Assembly (NCBI RefSeq): GCF_020520425.1
Contig: NC_079488.1
Span: 31,983,247 to 32,047,246, forward strand
Source: Spinacia oleracea
Taxonomy: Eukaryota; Streptophyta; Magnoliopsida; Caryophyllales; Amaranthaceae
Direction of reading: 5' to 3'
Length of the DNA: 64,000 nucleotides
Made by a program: the position numbers and the translations under genes. Within the stretch, counting starts at the first letter, position 1. Every line of letters begins with the position of its first letter. The notes under the pieces were generated by a model that made no database searches, was not told the DNA's origin, and worked only from the letters and a program-made list of their open reading frames with translations. Below are positions 37,267 to 48,144 of this stretch, piece by piece.

Positions 37267-37282
37267 GGGGCTCGTGATACCA
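37267..37282 (-). promoter_or_regulatory. Primer binding site of copia element 2
   Basis: The minus strand reads TGGTATCACGAGCCCC one base inside the 5' LTR, close to the TGGTATCAGAGC site of initiator-Met-tRNA-primed copia elements. Confidence 0.85.
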
Positions 37283-37283
37283 C

Positions 37284-38709
37284 TGTTAGGTTATGATACA
37301 TATGACAATTCATAAATCATGCGGAAAAACCATAAACCCAGGAAAACATATTATTTACACATAATCATTTAGCATAGAATAGATGCATACTCTTTGTTGC
37401 GTGCCTTCCCTAGCTGCGCCCGAACCGAACAAGAACAAGTCTTTAGGACTCCAAGTGTCGTCCCTCCGTAGATAGTCCACAGCACGTCCGGATCCGCCTT
37501 AAGATTGACCAACTAGAATCGCCCTTAAGGTACTATTATTTTCGGCACTTTATAGGCAAATGTGTGACTGAATTTTTCTCTCAAAAACTCACTTTGAATA
37601 CTTTGAAACTTGTGTTATAAATTGTGAGCCCTAGCCTCATATTTATAGCGGTATGGAAAGGGAATCGAAATCCTATTCAGATACAAATTAATCAAACCTA
37701 GAATCCTACAAGAACTCTAATTTAATTAATTTATCAAATAGAATTAGGAATTTAATCATTAACCGAACTCTGCATGTTTTAGGAAACGTGCACGAACACA
37801 AACACTTGCACACACACGCACGACAGCCACGATGGGCCTCATGCGTGCGCGCGAGCAGCAGCCCACTCAGCGCCAGCGCGCGCTGCGCGCTGCGCGCGCT
37901 GTGCGCGCTGTGCGCTGCGCGTGCTGTGCGCGCTGTGCGCGCTGCGCGCTGCGCGCAGCCTGCTGGGCCTGGCCTTGCTGTTTGTGCGGCGCGCTTGGCT
38001 TGCTGGGCGATGGCCTGGCTTCGTGCTGGGCCTCGTCCGGCAGGCCTCGTCCGATGCTTATTCGTACGATGCGCTTCCGATTAAATTTTCCGATTCCGGA
38101 ATTCATTTCCGATACGAACAATATTTAATATTTCCGATTCCGGAATTAATTTCCGTTTCGAACAAATATTTAATATTTCCGTTTCCGGAATTATTTTCCG
38201 ATTCCGGTAATATTTCCGATTCTGACAATATTTCCGTTTCCGGCAATATTTCCGATTCTGGCAATATTTCCATTTCCGATAATATTTTCCGACACGTACC
38301 ATGTTTCCGTTTCCGGCAACATCTACGACTTGGATAATATTTATATTTCCGATACGATCCATATTTCCGTTTGCGGCAATATCATCGTTTCCGGAGTATT
38401 CATTCCTTGCCTGTGACGATCTTAGCTCCCACTGAAACCAAGATCCGTCGGTTCCGAATATTCATAGATGGAGTATTTAATGCTATTAAATACTTGATCC
38501 GTTTACGTACTATTTGTGTGACCCTACGGGTTCAGTCAAGAGTAAGCTGTGGATTAATATCATTAATTCCACTTGAACTAAAGCGGCCTCTAGCTAGGCA
38601 TTCAGCTCACTTGATCTCACTGAATTATTAACTTGTTAATTAATACTGAACCGCATTTATTAGACTTAACATAGAATGCATACTTGGACCAAGGGCATTA
38701 TTTCCTTCA
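37284..38709 (-). repeat. 5' LTR of copia element 2
   Basis: 1426 bp, same length as the 3' LTR. Differences seen: a C/A near 37801, a C/A near 37874 and a C/G near 38374. Confidence 0.95.
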
Positions 38710-39085
38710 AGCTTATAGGTATGGTTAGTTTCTCTATGTTTACCACCATTCGGCACTACTCCAAAATTTGATATTATCCGACAAGAACCATCTTTCACCA
38801 GACGGCCAAAACGTTCAATGAGAGATTTTTTAATACTGGCCTGTATTTTGGATCCCTGGCGTACAATCCGAAATGTTGTAAGAAATAATTAGTAAAACAT
38901 TATAAATTGCATAATACAGTATGTAATCAATTAGACATTACCTTCTCATCAATTAGAACCATCTCAATTGAATTAGTTACTTTTGGGTTGTTCCATTCAG
39001 GAGCAAGCCAAAGTCCAACAATTCGAACCTTAATTCGCCAATTTTCTTTGACAGGTGTGATGTCACATATCATAGTATATGCCAT
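38710..39085 (-). pseudogene. Helitron RPA1-like gene, 5' part
   Basis: Exon 1 (39085-38942, 48 codons) starts MAYTMICDITPVKENWRIKV and ends SIEMVLIDEK at a GTAATG donor. Exon 2 (from about 38875) reads QASIKKSLIERFGRLVKDGS and on to NGGKHRETNHTYK, where copia element 2 is inserted. These are the N-terminal OB-fold phrases of Helitron and plant RPA1 proteins. The frame resumes at 28254 in LSFYFKTQVK when one AGCTT copy is ignored. Confidence 0.85.
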
Positions 39086-39959
39086 TTGCTTGAGTGGTTT
39101 TTGAATATGTTCTGATGCTAATAGAATGTCTTATATATTTATGGGTGATACCGTGATACGCTGCAAACCCTAGTAAACGTAAAATCTTTTCCTACTATTA
39201 TTCTAGTAACCGTAATACAAAGCAAATGTAAATATGGCAAAATATATTCCTAGTACACGGTTTATTCTTAACTATATTCTATAGTAGATTGCCATCTAAG
39301 ATATTTTCCTATCTAATATATTATAATATATGAAATATGCTAAAATCTTTTCACAGCACACGATTTTATTGCTTATTCTATAGTAGATTCTGGTGCTAAC
39401 AATATTATATGGTAAATTGCAATCCAAAATCTTGTCCAAGTTCACGGTTCATAATAGTAAGAATTGGAAAGTATTTTGAAGCAGTTGATATTCTTACGCA
39501 TTTTTCAGAAATTTAGTAGTATCATATCTTCTATTAATCAACGGTGCTCGCTACGTTAGTATTTTAGAAATTTCATATCTTCTATTAATCAATGGTCCTC
39601 GCTACTTCCAATAAATTATTCTTGGAAGTATATTTTGAACCACCAGAATTAATATTTTATAGTAGTTTATATTTTTTTTGTATCTAATAATGTAAATAAT
39701 AGTAAGAATAGTATACATTTTTCGGTATCTAATAATGTAAACAACAATAAGAATTTATTTTTGAAAAAAAAAAGTATTAACACAGGGACACTTGTCAGCT
39801 CCAAACTGAGCGTCCTGTGTTTTAGGGTTATAGTGGGTATTAATAGAAATATTAAGGGGCAACCTTTGGCTTTTTAAAGGGTAAGGATTAATGAATTAAA
39901 AAAAACTAAACTAATTAAGTTAGAAATACCAAAAAAAACCTAATTAAAAAAAATATATA
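39086..39959. other. Upstream region of RPA, probable Helitron A 5' end
   Basis: AT-rich and without genes. Around 39790-39850 the minus strand reads TCTATTAATACCC...CCTAAAACACAGGACGC, a possible Helitron 5' end. A similar TAAAACACAGGGCGC phrase occurs near 22205. Confidence 0.4.
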
Positions 39960-40842
39960 TCAACTCCCTTTCCTCGTACGTTTTACCTAAAGTTGATGCT
40001 CTTACCCATTGTTAGAGCTTCTCTTATGGAATTTCTACTGTTCTTCATCCAAAAATCATTTAGTGAAGATTTAAGAATTTTGTATGTGGACTTAACAGCA
40101 ATAGAAATTAATATATTAGACCAACAATAATTTACAACGATTCATCTCAAAGAAAAAAAAAATATTACAAGTGTATACAACGAGTTATTAATATGTTAAA
40201 ATAAATTTAATTCATTACAATTATATTGGCAAGTAGGAAAAAGAACAACAAAACTACACTATTTTTTAAAAAAGTTGCATCTTTTCAATGCTTATGGGGC
40301 AGATTATTGTTAAATAATTAGACTCCTAAAAAATTTAATGACATTAAACAATTATAATATATAAAATACGGTCATAAAATCTTATTATACAAGAAAACAA
40401 AAACAAAAAAAAGAGCAAGAAATAAATTAATCATGAAGACATCAGACAATGCTAAAGGCAAAAATAAAGACAAATATTTTAGAATGTAAGAAATCATGAA
40501 GATGAATGGTCATGGGTAAAGACAAAAAAAAATTAAATAGCTTTGAAGAGTGCAGGTGTTAGGATTCGAACACAAGACCTCCGCGTCCATAGTCTGGACA
40601 AAAAAAAATGAAAAAGCATTGAAGAATTGCAGGTGTTAGGATTCGAACACAACACCTCCGCGTTCAAAGTCTAGACTCTCTACAAGTACCTCAACCATTG
40701 AGCTACACCAATACATTATTGCATTAAGCGGATATGAAATAAATATACTAATATACTTTTTCCCAGATTTTATTAATTTTTCTTTTTCCAGAAAAATGAG
40801 GGTCCCTTTGGTCCCCTCAAAGTACATATAGGCCCGCCCCTG
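39960..40842 (-). mobile_element. hAT-like non-autonomous element, relative of 12795-13606
   Basis: The right end is GGCCCGCCCCTG, the reverse of CAGGGGCGGGCC, and much of the inside matches 12795-13606 in reverse, including the tRNA-like block. The left end and the 8-bp duplication were not found, so the left limit is a guess and the copy may be truncated. Confidence 0.6.
40632..40709 (-). other. tRNA-like sequence in the hAT-like element, with a partial duplicate
   Basis: 78 nt on the minus strand starting GGTGTAGCTCAATGGTTGAG (good A box) with GTGTTCGAATCC (good B box) and ending CTAACACC, which pairs with the start. The 3' half is repeated at about 40553-40600. The anticodon-loop region is not standard. 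Confidence 0.55.
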
Positions 40843-41106
40843 CAACAGATCCAAGTGACATATATTCAAAGTGGTACAGACCACCTATATGCTGGGTTGG
40901 CAGATGAAAGATCATCCAAAGTTGAAAACATCATCTATAAGTGTTACTTCCTCCGTCCCTAATACTCACATCGGTTTGACCAGTGCAGAGTTTAAGACAC
41001 TTGAATTGAGTTATTAATTTAATGGGTGTTAGTTGATAGTGGAGTATTTTTTTAATATAGTTAGTGGGAAATGTGTAAGGGGTGGGAGTGGTGAGGAGGA
41101 AGTCAT

Positions 41107-41652
41107 TTCGGCATGCTGTGATGTGTTTTGAAACACATCACAGGGGCAATTCTGTAAATACATTGAATTTCAATGGTACATGTTTTACTCGGAATGGTAC
41201 TCTGTTTTTATCGTAATGGTAAATGTTTTATCGTAATGGTACATATTTTTATCGTAATGGTACTCCGTTTAACGAAATGGTACTTTCTTTTTAATGAATG
41301 TTACTCCCTCCGTCCCAGAATAGTTGTTAAACTCTCCTGGACACACAGTTTAATGCGATAAGTAGTAATGTGGTTATCAATTGTTATTTTATTAAAAAAG
41401 TAGATGTGATAAGAGTTAGTGGGGTATTTTTTTAATTGAATGAGAGAGAGTGTGGGGACAAAAAATAATTTAGTGGGAAGAGAGAGACAATATAATAATT
41501 GTGGGGTCATTCCTAATTTAGAAGTGTAACAACTAATCTGGGACGGACGAAAAAGGAAAGTGTAACAACTAATCTGGGACGGAGGGAGTACATGTTATTC
41601 ACCAAAATGCCCCTGTGATGTGTTTTGAAACACATCACAGCAATGCCGAAAT
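41107..41652. mobile_element. Middle inverted-repeat element of the nest
   Basis: About 42-bp inverted repeats containing GCTGTGATGTGTTTTGAAAC lie at 41110-41147 and 41608-41650, each with an inner palindrome. Between them run ATCGTAATGGTAC repeats (41170-41280) and the inner MITE. The family is not certain. Confidence 0.7.
41304..41588. mobile_element. Inner Stowaway MITE (285 bp)
   Basis: Ends CTCCCTCCGTCCCAGAATAG and, reversed, CTCCCTCCGTCCCAGATTAG, with TA on both sides (41302-41303 and 41589-41590): a classic Tc1/mariner-type Stowaway. A short internal duplication of the right end is visible at 41523-41580. Confidence 0.9.
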
Positions 41653-41845
41653 TTCGCTCCCAGTGGTGAGCGGGGGTGTGAGTTTTTAAATCATTTTTTG
41701 TAGGGAGTAGGGGTGTAGGTGGGTTATTAGGTAAGTGTGAGAAATAATATAATATTGGTAAAAATTTCCATTTATAGAAGCGGTGCAAGTATTAAGGGAC
41801 GACCCGAAAAAGAAACCGGTGCGAGTATTAAGGAACAGAGGGAGT

Positions 41846-42985
41846 ACGACAATATATACGGAGTATATGGTAATATATATATGTTGTTAATATTGTAATA
41901 TTCTAGATATACGGAATTGCCGAGAATAGCCTTCCCTATGTAATATATATACGGAGTTCATTAATAAGAATAACAGAGTTTGAGCGCTATTTATCATGGT
42001 ATCATGAGCCTAGGTTAAAACCCTAATTTTCTTTTTTCCGCGCGAGATTGATCGAGGCATTCACAAAATTGATGCGAGAGATCGGTACATGAATTGCTGA
42101 GTTGTTCGAGTATTTGTTGGTTTGCAATTTCCAAATTACTACGTCCCTATTGTTTTGCGTGAGGACTGTTGGATTTGTTTGTTTGAGTATTTGCAAATTT
42201 GAGTGAGTAGAATATTAACATTGAAGGAGGTTAGGAGAAGAAGCTACGAGGTGCTTCCAATTACGTACATGGGGCAGCAACTCTATAAGGACTCGTTGGA
42301 GTTTCTAGTGAATAAGTGCAACAAACTGTTGATATTCTATCTAAGCCTAAAGCCAAAATGTAAGGTCATATTTAATTACGATGGATTGTTGACATCAGAG
42401 CCTCTAATCATGTGACGGGTAACATTTCGATTTTGAGAAATATCACGACATTAGAAAATTGTCCGGTTGTATTATCGGATTGTCAAACGACAAATTCAAA
42501 CCAACACCGATCCGTAACATTAGAGAGTGGATTTGTCCTGTATAATGTTTTATTTGTGCCAAAATTAAACTGCAATTTAATTTCTTTAACTCAATTAAGT
42601 GACGATTTAAATTGTCCGACTCAATTTACTAACAAAATATGTGTTATACAGGACCACTCGATGAGGACGGTGATTGGCGTGGGTGATCGGCATGAAAGAC
42701 TATTTTTTCCGTGGGGTTCCGCGAGTGAGGGCCTTTGCGGTGGATTGTGTGGTTGATTTGTGGCATCAGCGTTCCGTTGGAGAAAATATTGTACTTCCTC
42801 TTGTGAGTAATACTATTAGCAAGAATAATACAATTTGTGATGTGTGTCCTCGTGCAAAGCAATGTAGAGAGAGTTTTCCCATTAGTGATAGCCACGCTAG
42901 TCGAATGTTTGAATTGATTCATATTGATTTGTGGAGTCCATACAAGACACCTTCGTCTTGTGGAGCGAAATATTTTTTGACAATT
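41846..42985 (+). pseudogene. Fragment of a second copia family: LTR end, PBS, protease and integrase start
   Basis: An LTR end ...TTATCA (41996) is followed by the PBS TGGTATCATGAGCC (41997-42010). Gag is largely deleted. Protease remains as WIVDIRASNHVTGN (about 42380), where the catalytic D-S/T-G is lost. Then come NVLFVPKLNCNLISLTQLSD and, after a frame change near 42690, CPRAKQCRESFPISDSHASR, FELIHIDLWSPYKTPSSCG and AKYFLTIV, where it stops. It is a different family from elements 1-3. Confidence 0.8.
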
Positions 42986-43650
42986 GTTGTGGGATCTTTT
43001 ATGGTGATGACGTGTCACGCGTTCCTCAGAGGTATCAAGTATGAGCTGGCACGAACTTCTGGCAACCTGCAAAACAAGAATATTCCGGTAGGAATATTCC
43101 CTCCGATGCTTAAGTAAGTATAAGCTAGAGAGAGAAGGAATTTGTAGAGAGAAGGCAGAGTAAAAATAGTTTGAGGTTGGTGGGAATGAATTGATGCCCC
43201 CTTTTACCTAGGTATCTGCACTATTTATAGTGCTAGGGTTTCTTGGGAACTGGTCCTGCATGATTGGATGCTCTGTAAGATCAAGACACGTGTCCTGCTA
43301 AGTTTTGGGGGCCTGATGGTAGACCTGGTGGCCCTCTTAAGCTTTTGGGCCTTTCTTTTTGGGAGATAGCGGAATGGGCTCCTTCTGAGCAAGTGGATCT
43401 CATGACCCACTGATGGGTCTTGACCCTGTGTGTGCATGCGGGTTTGTGAGACAATCCCGGATTTGCCTGCTGATGGGCCTTTGGTTCTTCTTTCTGGGCT
43501 TTCATGGTACATCCAGGTGGCGTTCATTTTAGGCCACATCATTTGCCCCTCAAAGAGGATTCCCCTCGCCCCTGTGGGGTAGGCTGCTTGATCGAAGGGA
43601 GTGCCACGTGGGGTTGCTTTCCAGAGCTTGGCTTCCCCCCTTTAAAACCT
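42986..43650 (-). repeat. Probable Ty3/gypsy LTR fragment
   Basis: Read on the minus strand it has CACTATAAATAGTGCAG (TATA box, about 43230) and, some 120 nt later, TTAAGCATCGGAGGGAATAT, a phrase typical of the U5 part of Tat/Ogre-type gypsy LTRs. No protein region is attached. The exact ends and any target duplication were not found. Confidence 0.45.
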
Positions 43651-43656
43651 TCAGAA

Positions 43657-45333
43657 GTATAGTACTCGTGCGATGCACGGTTTACAAATCTGAATAATAA
43701 TTTTTATATAAATCTAACACATTATGTATTTGGTGATCATTTGGGGATTCATTTATTAGTTCTAATACACTAATCATCAACATTATTGTATCATTTTCGT
43801 ACGACTGATTGACACATACTTCATCGAAGTACAATAACCGTGCATAATTTATAATATATATATAATGTTCACATATCCTACAATCATCATATAGCTATAT
43901 AGTCAGGCTAAATAATATAAATAACCACCTCCAAAATTTGTAATTCTATAATATTCATCTAAATGTTTATTTTGTACTATAGTTGCTTAATGATAATAAC
44001 ATATTATAAATTGATAATCTACCACAAACTTAAAAGAAAAAGAAATAGAAAAGGAAAAAGAAAAAGAAAAAAGAAAAGTCAAAGATAGTTAGAAAAGGAA
44101 AAGGAAAAATCAATGAAAAAGGGTAAAAAAGAAATACTCTAACTTTGCAAGTAGTAGAAATGACGTGTGATCCCACTACAAAGAAATAATCTAATCAATT
44201 TTGATTAAGCTTCCCCTGTAAGCTTCACTTCATCGGGTTTTTCTTTTTTTTTTTTGGGCGATTGAACTTCATCGTTTTTCACGAACTATATTGTGGTTCA
44301 TCTTCTTTGATAAAATCCTGAACATGCATCTGCAACAATCTTTTACTCTTCGTTAATTAGGTATACATCTTAATCTCTTATCCATTATATTATGAGCTTG
44401 TAATATTTATGAGTTTATCTTCTTATTCCTTATTAGATCTAGTATAGTACCCGACTTAAAGTCATCTTGATTGTTCAAAACCTGTGATTGAACTCTTGAT
44501 TGTTTGTTTTATTTCAATCCTATTCTATTTTTTGGATCTAAGATTTTTTTGGTTTTCATTATTAGTGAAAAATGCACTTAACTTTTTTTTTTTTTTCCCT
44601 GTTTTGAGGGGGTGTTTATTTTGAATGTGTGATTAAGTCAGCCCAATCATAAGATGTAAAATTTGGGTTTGAAAAGTTTTGGATAAATTAATGCTAAAAT
44701 GGAGTATATGATTTTCCATTAAATTATCTTGATTGCAGAATTAGTCACCGGATTAGTGATTGAGGAGTTGAGAAGAGCCAAGGGCCTTACTGCAACTGCG
44801 TCAGATCCGATAATAGCAATATAATCTGATCAGACCTCTTCTGACCACGAAAGAGGTACACGGAGCAGAGGTTATAAGTCCAGAATCTACAAATAAATAG
44901 CTAAGTTGGAAATATTCCTGGTATATTAGTACAACAGACTCTCTTTCTATTGCAATTAATTGAATGTTTAGCGAATGTTTTATAGTGTATATGGTTCAGG
45001 CCATCTTGTTTTTGGTGAAATAAATAATAGACTAAAAAAAATGTAAATAGTTGTTGGTAAAAGAAAAATAACATTGTATTTTGGGGTAGAAGACTAAAAA
45101 GCATGTAAAATAGTCAAGTTCGTCCTACTTATTTTGCACCAAACGCATCACAATAGACAAACGATTTGATACTTAGCGGTAACTGGACCGGTTCTTGCTG
45201 ATAAGTGAAACTTTGGAGCCTGCATAAAAGAAAGTGAGACATAAAAATAAAGTAAAAAACACTTGGAATTTTTTTTTTAATAAAATAACAAAGAGCTTAA
45301 CAACATAACTGAATAGGCTAAAAGAATACCTCC
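43657..45333 (-). other. 3' region of Helitron B
   Basis: 44110-45333 matches 17203-18419 of Helitron A. 43657-44109 is present only here. On the minus strand it ends in CGTGCATCGCACG, a perfect 5-bp stem with ATC loop, followed by AGTACTATAC; the terminal CTRR is not clean (CTAT), so the exact end is unsure. 44036-44106 is a purine-rich AAAAGG tract. Confidence 0.55.
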
Positions 45334-45893
45334 TCATATTGACAAGTTCTGAAAAACTTCTTTGTATACTACATTGCTCGTAGTATTATTAAGCTTATCT
45401 TCCTTGTCACAAATTAAAATTCTCAGTCCTTTCTTGGTCGTTACTCGGGATAATGCAACATAAAGTTGACCATGACTAAAGACGGGTCTAGGAAGATATA
45501 AACCAACATGCGAGAGTGATTGGCCTTGGCTTTTGTTTATCGTCATAGCAAAACAAACCACTAATGGAAACTGCCTTCGTTGAAGCTTGATTGGAAGAAT
45601 AGTAGTATCTGATGGGCTTAAGGTCATTCAAGGAATGAACACCTTATGCCCTATATTGCAACCTGAAATGATTTTAGCTTCAACAACATGGTTTCCAAGC
45701 TGAGTTATAATTAATCTTGTACCATTGCATAAGCTTGACGACTGATCTATATTTCTGAGAAGCGTCACAGGGGCCCCAACCTTCAACTTAAGTACGTGAT
45801 TTGGTACGCCTGAGAAGGTAAGGGTGTTTAGGAACTCAAGTGGATAAAAATCTTCAATTACCATGTTCCCATCTTCCTTAGATATGCTGTCTG
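45334..45893 (-). pseudogene. Helitron B PIF1 helicase, C-terminal part
   Basis: It matches the end of the A-copy helicase ([35 protein letters not shown], ending at 45334). A TGA replaces the Arg before MTLSP, so the stretch splits into two frames (45864-45628 and 45627-45334). The coding sequence runs straight into copia element 3 at 45894 and continues at 56321. Confidence 0.9.
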
Positions 45894-47280
45894 TGTTAGG
45901 TTATGATACATATGACATTACATAGATCATGCGGAAACAACCATTAACCCAGGACAACATATTATTTACACATAATCATATAGCATAATTTAGATGCATA
46001 CTCTTTGTTGCGTGCCCTCCCTAGCTGCGCCCGAACCGAACAAGAACAAGTCTTTAGGACTCCAAGTGTCGTCCCTCCGTAGATAGTCCACAGCACGTCC
46101 GGATCCGCCTTAAGATTGACCAACTAGAATCGCCCTTAAGGTACTAGAAAATTTCGGCACTTTATGAGCAAGATGTGTGTTTTAATTTTCTCTCAAAAAA
46201 CTCACTTTTGAATACTTTGAAACTTTTTTGTGTAAATTATGACCCCTAGGCCTTTATTTATAGAGTTATGGAAAAGGAATCGTAATCCTAGTAGGATACG
46301 AATTAATTGAAATTAGAATCCTACATGAATTCTATTTAATTAATTTATCCAATTAGGAATAGAAATTTAATCATACACTGACTCTTGTAGATTTAGGAAT
46401 CACGCATGAGCACAAACTCACACACACACGGCAGCCACAAGGGCTGCCCATGCGCGTGCGAGCAGCAGCCCACGCAGCGCGGCCCACGCAACGGTGGCCT
46501 TGGCGCGCGCTGGGCCTGCCTTGTGGTAGGCCTGGGCGCTGCCTTGGCTGGGCTTGTGGCGCGCGCGTGCTTGCTGGGCGATGGCCCGGCTTCGTGCTGG
46601 GCCTTCGTCCGGCAGGCCTCGTCCGATGCTAATTCGTACGATACGCTTCCGATTAAATTTCCAGTTCCGGAATTTATTTCCGATACGAACAATATTTAAT
46701 ATTTCCGATTCCGGAATTAATTTCCGTTTCGAACAAATATTTAATATTTCCGTTTCCGGAATTATTTTCCGATTCCGGTAATATTTCCGATTCTGACAAT
46801 ATTTCCGTTTCCGGCAATATTTCCGATTCTGGTAATATTTCCATTTCCAATAATATTTTCCGATACGTACCATGTTTCCGTTTCCGGCAACATCTACGAC
46901 TTGGATAATATTCATATTTCCGATACGATCCATATTTCCGTTTCCGGCAATATCATCGTTTCCGGAGTATTCATTTCTTGCCTGTGACGATCTTAGCTCC
47001 CACTGAAACCAAGATCCGTCGGTTCCGAATATTCATAGATGGAGTATTTAATGCCATTAAATACTTGATCCGTTTACGTACTATTTGTGTGACCCTACGG
47101 GTTCAGTCAAGAGTAAGCTGTGGATTAATATCATTAATTCCACTTGAACTGAAGCGGCCTCTAGCTAGGCATTCAGCTCACTTGATCTCACTGAATTATT
47201 AACTTGTTAATTAATACTGAACCGCATTTATTAGACTTAACATAGAATGCATACTTGGACCAAGGGCATTATTTCCTTCA
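45894..47280 (-). repeat. 3' LTR of copia element 3
   Basis: TG...CA ends; TATA box (reverse) near 46254-46264; GC-rich block at 46435-46620; CCG subrepeats at 46650-46965. Confidence 0.96.
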
Positions 47281-48144
47281 GTCTCCCACTTGTCCTTAGG
47301 GACAAGTGTGCATTTCCTAATTCCTTTGTCGCTCGATGCTTGCTCTTGAACATAAGGTAAGAGTTGTCATCCTTATTATGTCCATAGGTGTTCCTCGGTT
47401 TCAGAGTTCAACTGATCAAATAAACAGATAATCATAGCCTATGATTCATCCGAGCACGGCCATGCATTTCACAGTTTCTAGCTCTCCGAGTGGCCTTGTA
47501 CAACTTTTAAGCATCTCATCCCGATTTATGGGAGGACAATCCCAATCTTGCGATCTTGAGATTAGACTTCGTTTGATAGGTGATTACCTGAGCGTTGCCT
47601 TTATAGCCTCCTTTTACGGTGCGACGGTTGGTCAACGTCAAAGCAACCAGTTCTCAAACAAGTAATCTCAAATCACTCAGGTATTGAGGATTTAGTGTCT
47701 AATAATTTAATGAAATTTACTTATGACAGACTTTCATCTCTTACAGTAAAGTTTCATATGTCTTGTCCGATACTAGTCTTCCCAAAGTAAGTATCTATGC
47801 AAATGATTATGACATTGCCATGTCCACATAGTTCAAGAAACAGAACTACTAGTCATCTTGCATTCTAATCGTCTAACGTTTTCTATGCGTCCAATTTTAT
47901 AGAAAACTCCGATTAGGGACCATTTTCAACCTTTGACATTCAAGTTCACTTGATAGACATTTCTTAGTCACAGGACTGGTCCTGACAGTCTATCTTGAAT
48001 ATATCGTCAAGTTGAAGGGACTCATCATTTAATAAACCACAAATTAAATGGAAAAATGAATTCCTTTCATTTATTGTGAATGATTAACCAATAATGTTTT
48101 ACAAAGATTTAAACTCTAAAACTTTAAAACATTAAACAAAGACA
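47281..48144 (-). other. Copia 3 polypurine tract and 3' untranslated region
   Basis: It opens with the reversed purine tract GTCTCCCACTTGTCC. Nothing coding is seen. It is homologous to 3753-4617 of element 1. Confidence 0.8.

Larger units (their letters stand above)
28255..38709 (-). mobile_element. Ty1/copia element 2: complete ends, degenerate pol (10,455 bp)
   Basis: Two LTRs of 1426 bp each face the same way, with a PBS and polypurine tract in the right places and a perfect 5-bp duplication AGCTT (28250-28254 and 38710-38714). The insertion splits an RPA exon of Helitron A. The internal 7.6 kb has about the same length as in element 3. Its 3' UTR and its 2.7-kb leader match element 3 closely, while the coding zone (30430-34540) is scrambled. 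The LTRs differ at only three positions that I could find. Confidence 0.97.
17203..39850 (-). mobile_element. Autonomous-type Helitron A (RPA plus RepHel), both ends uncertain
   Basis: Two genes on the minus strand, RPA1-like (39085 to 25952) and RepHel (24654 to 18420), form the coding set of plant Helitrons. The left (3') end is cut at 17203 by Helitron C. In copy B the equivalent 3' region runs on for about 450 bp to a CGTGC-ATC-GCACG hairpin. The right (5') end may be near 39847, where the minus strand reads TCTATTAATACCC followed by TAAAACACAGGACGC; this is tentative. Copia element 2 (28255-38709) is inserted. Neither gene is intact now. Confidence 0.7.
40947..41844. mobile_element. Outer MITE of a triple nest (Stowaway-like ends)
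   Basis: Left end CTTCCTCCGTCCCTAATACT, right end (reversed) CTCCCTCTGTTCCTTAATAC, flanked by TA (40945-40946 and 41845-41846). No coding capacity. It holds the middle element 41107-41652. Confidence 0.8.

Noticed and set aside
40843-40946. Possible coding exon (SGTDHLYAGLADERSSK)
   Set aside because: Short, with no recognised family and no supporting splice context, so not annotated as a gene.
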